64,000 nt of DNA, from assembly GCF_000013165.1 (NCBI RefSeq), contig NC_007798.1, forward strand, positions 795,007-859,006, in the 5' to 3' direction. Source of the DNA: Neorickettsia sennetsu str. Miyayama. Its GTDB lineage: Bacteria; Pseudomonadota; Alphaproteobacteria; Rickettsiales; Anaplasmataceae. Below the pieces are notes generated by a model that saw nothing but the letters and a program-made list of their open reading frames with translations, made no database searches and was not told where the DNA came from. Both the position numbers and the translations under genes were made by a program. Numbering within the stretch: position 1 is the first letter of the stretch; the number at the start of each line of letters is the position of its first letter. Shown here in pieces: positions 61,560 to 64,000 of the stretch.

Positions 61560-62507
61560 GTGGGCTTCCTTAAAAATCTTGAGAGAGAGATTGTGGAGCT
61601 AAAGAAAAAGAAAAATGCTGTAATACTTGCACACTACTACCAAGATGATGAATTACAGGATATAGCCGATTTTGTCGGTGATTCTCTTGATTTATCTAAA
61701 AAGGCTTCGAATACGGATGCTGAAATCATTGTTTTCTGTGGAGTGACATTCATGGGTGAAGTTGCAAAGCTGCTAAGCCCAGGAAAAAAAGTTATTGTGC
61801 CAGATATGGCAGCTGGTTGTTCTTTAGAGGATTCCTGCAAAGTTGAACATTTGAAAAAATTTATAAGTCCTGTTGAGAACCCGTTTGTTTTGACATATAT
61901 AAATTCTTCAGTTCATGTTAAGGCAATATCAGATTCAATATGTACCTCGTCTAGTGCTGAAAAAATAATAAACAGTATACCAAAAGAGAAAAATATCGTT
62001 TTTGCTCCGGACAAGTTTTTAGGGAGCTATTTACAGAAAAGAACAGGCAGAAAAATGAAAATTTGGCAAGGAACCTGCATCGTTCACGAAAGTTTCTCTG
62101 AGAAGCATGCTATCTCACTTAAATTAGAAAATCCAGATGCAAAAGTTGTTGCTCACCCAGAATGTCCTGATGTGCTTATCAAATACGCGGATTTTGTTGG
62201 ATCAACATCGCAAATACTTTCATATATAAAAAAATCGGGCTTCCTAAAGTTTATAGTTCTGACTGAGCCTGGAATAATACACCAGGCAAAAAAGATTCTT
62301 CCACACGGTATTTTTTTTCCAGTGGAATCAGTTAATTCATCTGGGACATGTGCTATGTGTAACAAGTGTCCCCACATGAGACTAAACACAATGGAGAAGT
62401 TGTATCACTGCTTAGACAAGGAAGAACCATCAATAGAAATAGATCCATCAATCTTTGATGCTGCAAGATCTGCTGTTGAGAACATGTTTTTTTACCTGAA
62501 TAAATAG
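61560..62507 (+). CDS. nadA: quinolinate synthase A
   Basis: A 315-residue 4Fe-4S enzyme joining iminoaspartate and DHAP in NAD synthesis. VILAHYYQDDELQDIADFVG is the start signature. GVTFMGEVAKLLSPGKKVIV and PDMAAGCSLEDSC follow. The cluster cysteines are expected near GCSLEDSC, HPECPD and GTCAMCNKCPHMRLN. The start codon is GTG. It is followed by a strong hairpin and convergent coaD. Confidence 0.96.
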   Translation: MGFLKNLEREIVELKKKKNAVILAHYYQDDELQDIADFVGDSLDLSKKASNTDAEIIVFCGVTFMGEVAKLLSPGKKVIVPDMAAGCSLEDSCKVEHLKKFISPVENPFVLTYINSSVHVKAISDSICTSSSAEKIINSIPKEKNIVFAPDKFLGSYLQKRTGRKMKIWQGTCIVHESFSEKHAISLKLENPDAKVVAHPECPDVLIKYADFVGSTSQILSYIKKSGFLKFIVLTEPGIIHQAKKILPHGIFFPVESVNSSGTCAMCNKCPHMRLNTMEKLYHCLDKEEPSIEIDPSIFDAARSAVENMFFYLNK

Positions 62508-62510
62508 AGG

Positions 62511-62532
62511 ACACAAATCCAATGATTTGTGT
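62511..62532. terminator. perfect 9-bp bidirectional hairpin between nadA and coaD
   Basis: ACACAAATC (62511-62519) and GATTTGTGT (62524-62532) pair perfectly with a CAAT loop. It begins 4 nt after the nadA stop and ends next to the coaD stop. On the plus strand it is followed by a T-rich TTATTGTTT. It should serve both convergent genes. Confidence 0.7.
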
Positions 62533-63018
62533 TTATTGTTTAAATAGATGTGATCTTACATCATTTATTATTTGATGCGGTAAAAATTGAGAAAGGTCTC
62601 CTCCAAGGATTGCTACTTGTTTGACAAAAGTTGATGAGAGAAATTGTGTTTCGTGTGAGGCTGGAAGGAATATTGTTATTATTCTATCGTCCAATTTATG
62701 ATTTACCCAACTCATTTGGAACTCATATTCGAAGTCTGATACGGCTCTTAGGCCTCGTACTATGGTGTTACCTTTTTCTTGCCTAACAAAATCAACTAAA
62801 AGACCTTTGAAAGTTTTTATCTCAAGTTTTCCTTTAATTTCTGCTATAGAATTTTGAATGAAGCTCTTTCTCTTTTCACTTGAAAATGTCGGAGCTTTTG
62901 ATGTACACTCCGCAACAGCTATTATAAGCTTGTCCACCACTAAGAGTGCCTTCTTTATTATATCTAAGTGACCTAGTGTTACTGGATCAAATGTTCCAGC
63001 GTATACTCCGATCCTCAT
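62533..63018 (-). CDS. coaD: phosphopantetheine adenylyltransferase
   Basis: A 161-residue nucleotidyltransferase of CoA synthesis. IGVYAGTFDPVTLGHLDIIK carries the TxGH motif region (GHLD). VRGLRAVSDFEYEFQMSWVN and TIFLPASHETQFLSSTFVKQ with the SSTFVKQ motif are standard. It starts 3 nt after the FKBP-like gene and is probably co-transcribed with it. Confidence 0.97.
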   Translation of the reverse strand: MRIGVYAGTFDPVTLGHLDIIKKALLVVDKLIIAVAECTSKAPTFSSEKRKSFIQNSIAEIKGKLEIKTFKGLLVDFVRQEKGNTIVRGLRAVSDFEYEFQMSWVNHKLDDRIITIFLPASHETQFLSSTFVKQVAILGGDLSQFLPHQIINDVRSHLFKQ

Positions 63019-63021
63019 ATG

Positions 63022-63846
63022 TTACTCAATTAATTCTATTACTAAGATTTTTAATTCATCATCCAGTTTCTTATCTAGAAAACTACCATTTGCTATGACT
63101 ATTTTCCTAGTAAGTGGTTGCATATCTATTACAAAATTCTCAATTGGTGACAACCCGCTGCCAATCTTTATCTCAATCCGTTTTGAGATAATTTTATTTC
63201 CCCGGATATCATATATCTCATAGTTTATGTGTGCATTATCACCACAAAACTTTGGCTTTTTATTTGTTATCCTTCCATTCAGTATTATAGGATTCAGTTC
63301 AAAGTCCGGGACATTTTTATTTTCTACATCTAGAATTTCAACTTTGAACGAGGTAAAGTCGTTGTTTTTTTTATCTAAAAAGACCTCATTTACTATCGAA
63401 CCCGGTACTCCAATCTGTGCTTCTTCTCCTTTTTTCATACCTATTGGAATCATGTTTAATATAGGAAGATGATTTTTTCCTACAATATATTCAAGCTGCT
63501 CTAATTTTCCTATCGTACCTCCGTAAGCATTGATTTTGACTTTATCACCACATTTTATTTCATTTCCTTCTCCCGCTTTTAATAACGATTTTGTAATTAG
63601 TCGGTCATAGAAAAGTCTACTTCTTATACCATCGAACAATCCATAATTATCTAACCGCGAGTCTATATACAGTTCTATTATTGGTTTAACAATGTAATAA
63701 CCAATAGAGACAAATATATTATTTCGATTGTTTAACTGCAATTCGTATTTATTCTCTTTATCTGAGTTTTTTAGGTAAACAGCCAAAGAAAGAGATGATA
63801 TGAATAGTAGGAGTAAGAAAAATATGATTTTTAATAATCTCTTCAT
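63022..63846 (-). CDS. membrane-anchored FKBP-like protein
   Basis: A 274-residue protein with an N-terminal anchor (IIFFLLLLFISSLSLAVYL). An FKBP-type prolyl isomerase-like region of about residues 95-180 has CGDKVKINAYGGTIGKLEQL and MIPIGMKKGEEAQIGVPGSI. The usual key FKBP residues (YTG in HYTG, and the aromatic pocket) are not seen, so isomerase activity is doubtful. A second domain of about 90 residues (NAHINYEIYDIRGNKIISKR) may be another degenerate copy. I call this by resemblance only. Neighbours are coaD and, upstream, the parS site. Confidence 0.5.
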   Translation of the reverse strand: MKRLLKIIFFLLLLFISSLSLAVYLKNSDKENKYELQLNNRNNIFVSIGYYIVKPIIELYIDSRLDNYGLFDGIRSRLFYDRLITKSLLKAGEGNEIKCGDKVKINAYGGTIGKLEQLEYIVGKNHLPILNMIPIGMKKGEEAQIGVPGSIVNEVFLDKKNNDFTSFKVEILDVENKNVPDFELNPIILNGRITNKKPKFCGDNAHINYEIYDIRGNKIISKRIEIKIGSGLSPIENFVIDMQPLTRKIVIANGSFLDKKLDDELKILVIELIE

Positions 63847-63882
63847 CTGTTTGATGTGTAATTACAAAAGAAAATTCCACAA

Positions 63883-63898
63883 TGTTCCACGTGGAACA
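63883..63898. promoter_or_regulatory. parS: parS site (ParB binding)
   Basis: TGTTCCACGTGGAACA is a perfect 16-bp palindrome that matches the ParB consensus TGTTNCACGTGNAACA. It lies in the gap 37 nt upstream of the FKBP-like gene start. parS sites mark the origin-proximal domain in many bacteria. Confidence 0.9.
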
Positions 63899-63957
63899 AT
63901 ATTTTGAATTTCAAAGAACTACTCTTCATATGTATTAGAATCTACACGTACTGCGTA

Positions 63958-64000
63958 TATAATTGTATATGACACAAGTAGGTTTTTCTATGAATAGAAC
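63958..64000 (+). CDS. possible start of a gene running off the right edge
   Basis: TATAAT at 63958-63963 precedes ATG at 63969, with the open frame MTQVGFSMNR to the edge. The spacing from TATAAT to the ATG is short. Only ten codons are visible, so this may be chance. Confidence 0.25.

Overview
The window looks like a chromosomal segment of a Neorickettsia-type bacterium (Anaplasmataceae, Rickettsiales, Alphaproteobacteria). This rests on gene content, not on a database search. The evidence is a compact, moderately A+T-rich set of housekeeping genes, a DUF2610 gene typical of this order, a family of repeat proteins resembling the Neorickettsia strain-specific antigens (Ssa), an isolated TerL gene, and hemE beside a probable replication origin. 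I cannot decide the species.

Layout. 0-6.9 kb: gpmI, a serine hydrolase, metG, then a leftward unit recR-rplU-rpmA-trmD-rplS-trxA. 7-8.7 kb: two exported DsbA-like thioredoxin-fold proteins. 9.1-12.7 kb: the main accessory region, with a small acidic protein gene, two intact Ssa-like repeat genes and a frameshifted copy between them. 13-14.4 kb: ychF, a small basic protein and tRNA-Arg(ACG). 14.5-19.1 kb: a leftward membrane/proteolysis unit (M32-like protein, lspA, two M16 peptidase homologues). 19.4-25.3 kb: an outer-membrane barrel protein, rsfS-rnc, rsmH, trmB, bamD and purD. 25.4-28.3 kb: two tandem six-helix proteins carrying mitochondrial-carrier (SLC25) motifs, a short rpmJ gene, and a dapA homologue lacking its catalytic residues. 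29-36.6 kb: cytochrome b561, a HAD phosphatase, uracil-DNA glycosylase, mlaA-mlaC, DUF2610, a 97-bp tandem repeat, a type I secretion fusion protein, a glycerol-1-phosphate-dehydrogenase-like protein and sdhE. 36.6-41.2 kb: the leftward rpsB-tsf-pyrH-frr-uppS-cdsA block. 41.4-50.1 kb: ubiE, pdhC, thiD, ruvC, mdh, dut, gyrA. 50.3-54.4 kb: leftward acpS-dnaG-fabD-era. 54.6-64 kb: an unrecognised 390-residue protein, dcd, purK, a FolM-like reductase, terL, a candidate oriC, hemE, nadA, coaD, an FKBP-like membrane protein and a perfect parS site.

How it fits together. Most genes serve translation, nucleotide and cofactor synthesis, central carbon flow and envelope lipid handling in a reduced intracellular genome. 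The accessory content is surface and host-facing: Ssa-like repeats, a beta-barrel antigen, DsbA-like folding factors and a type I secretion adaptor. The most striking observation is the tandem pair of mitochondrial-carrier-like proteins, a family otherwise almost confined to eukaryotes. They could exchange metabolites at the bacterial inner membrane or act in the host. Two pseudoenzyme candidates (DapA-like and M32-like) keep their folds but have lost catalytic residues, which points to repurposing or decay. A hemE-flanking AT-rich gap with DnaA-box-like sites and a parS 3.4 kb away suggest that the right end is close to the replication origin.
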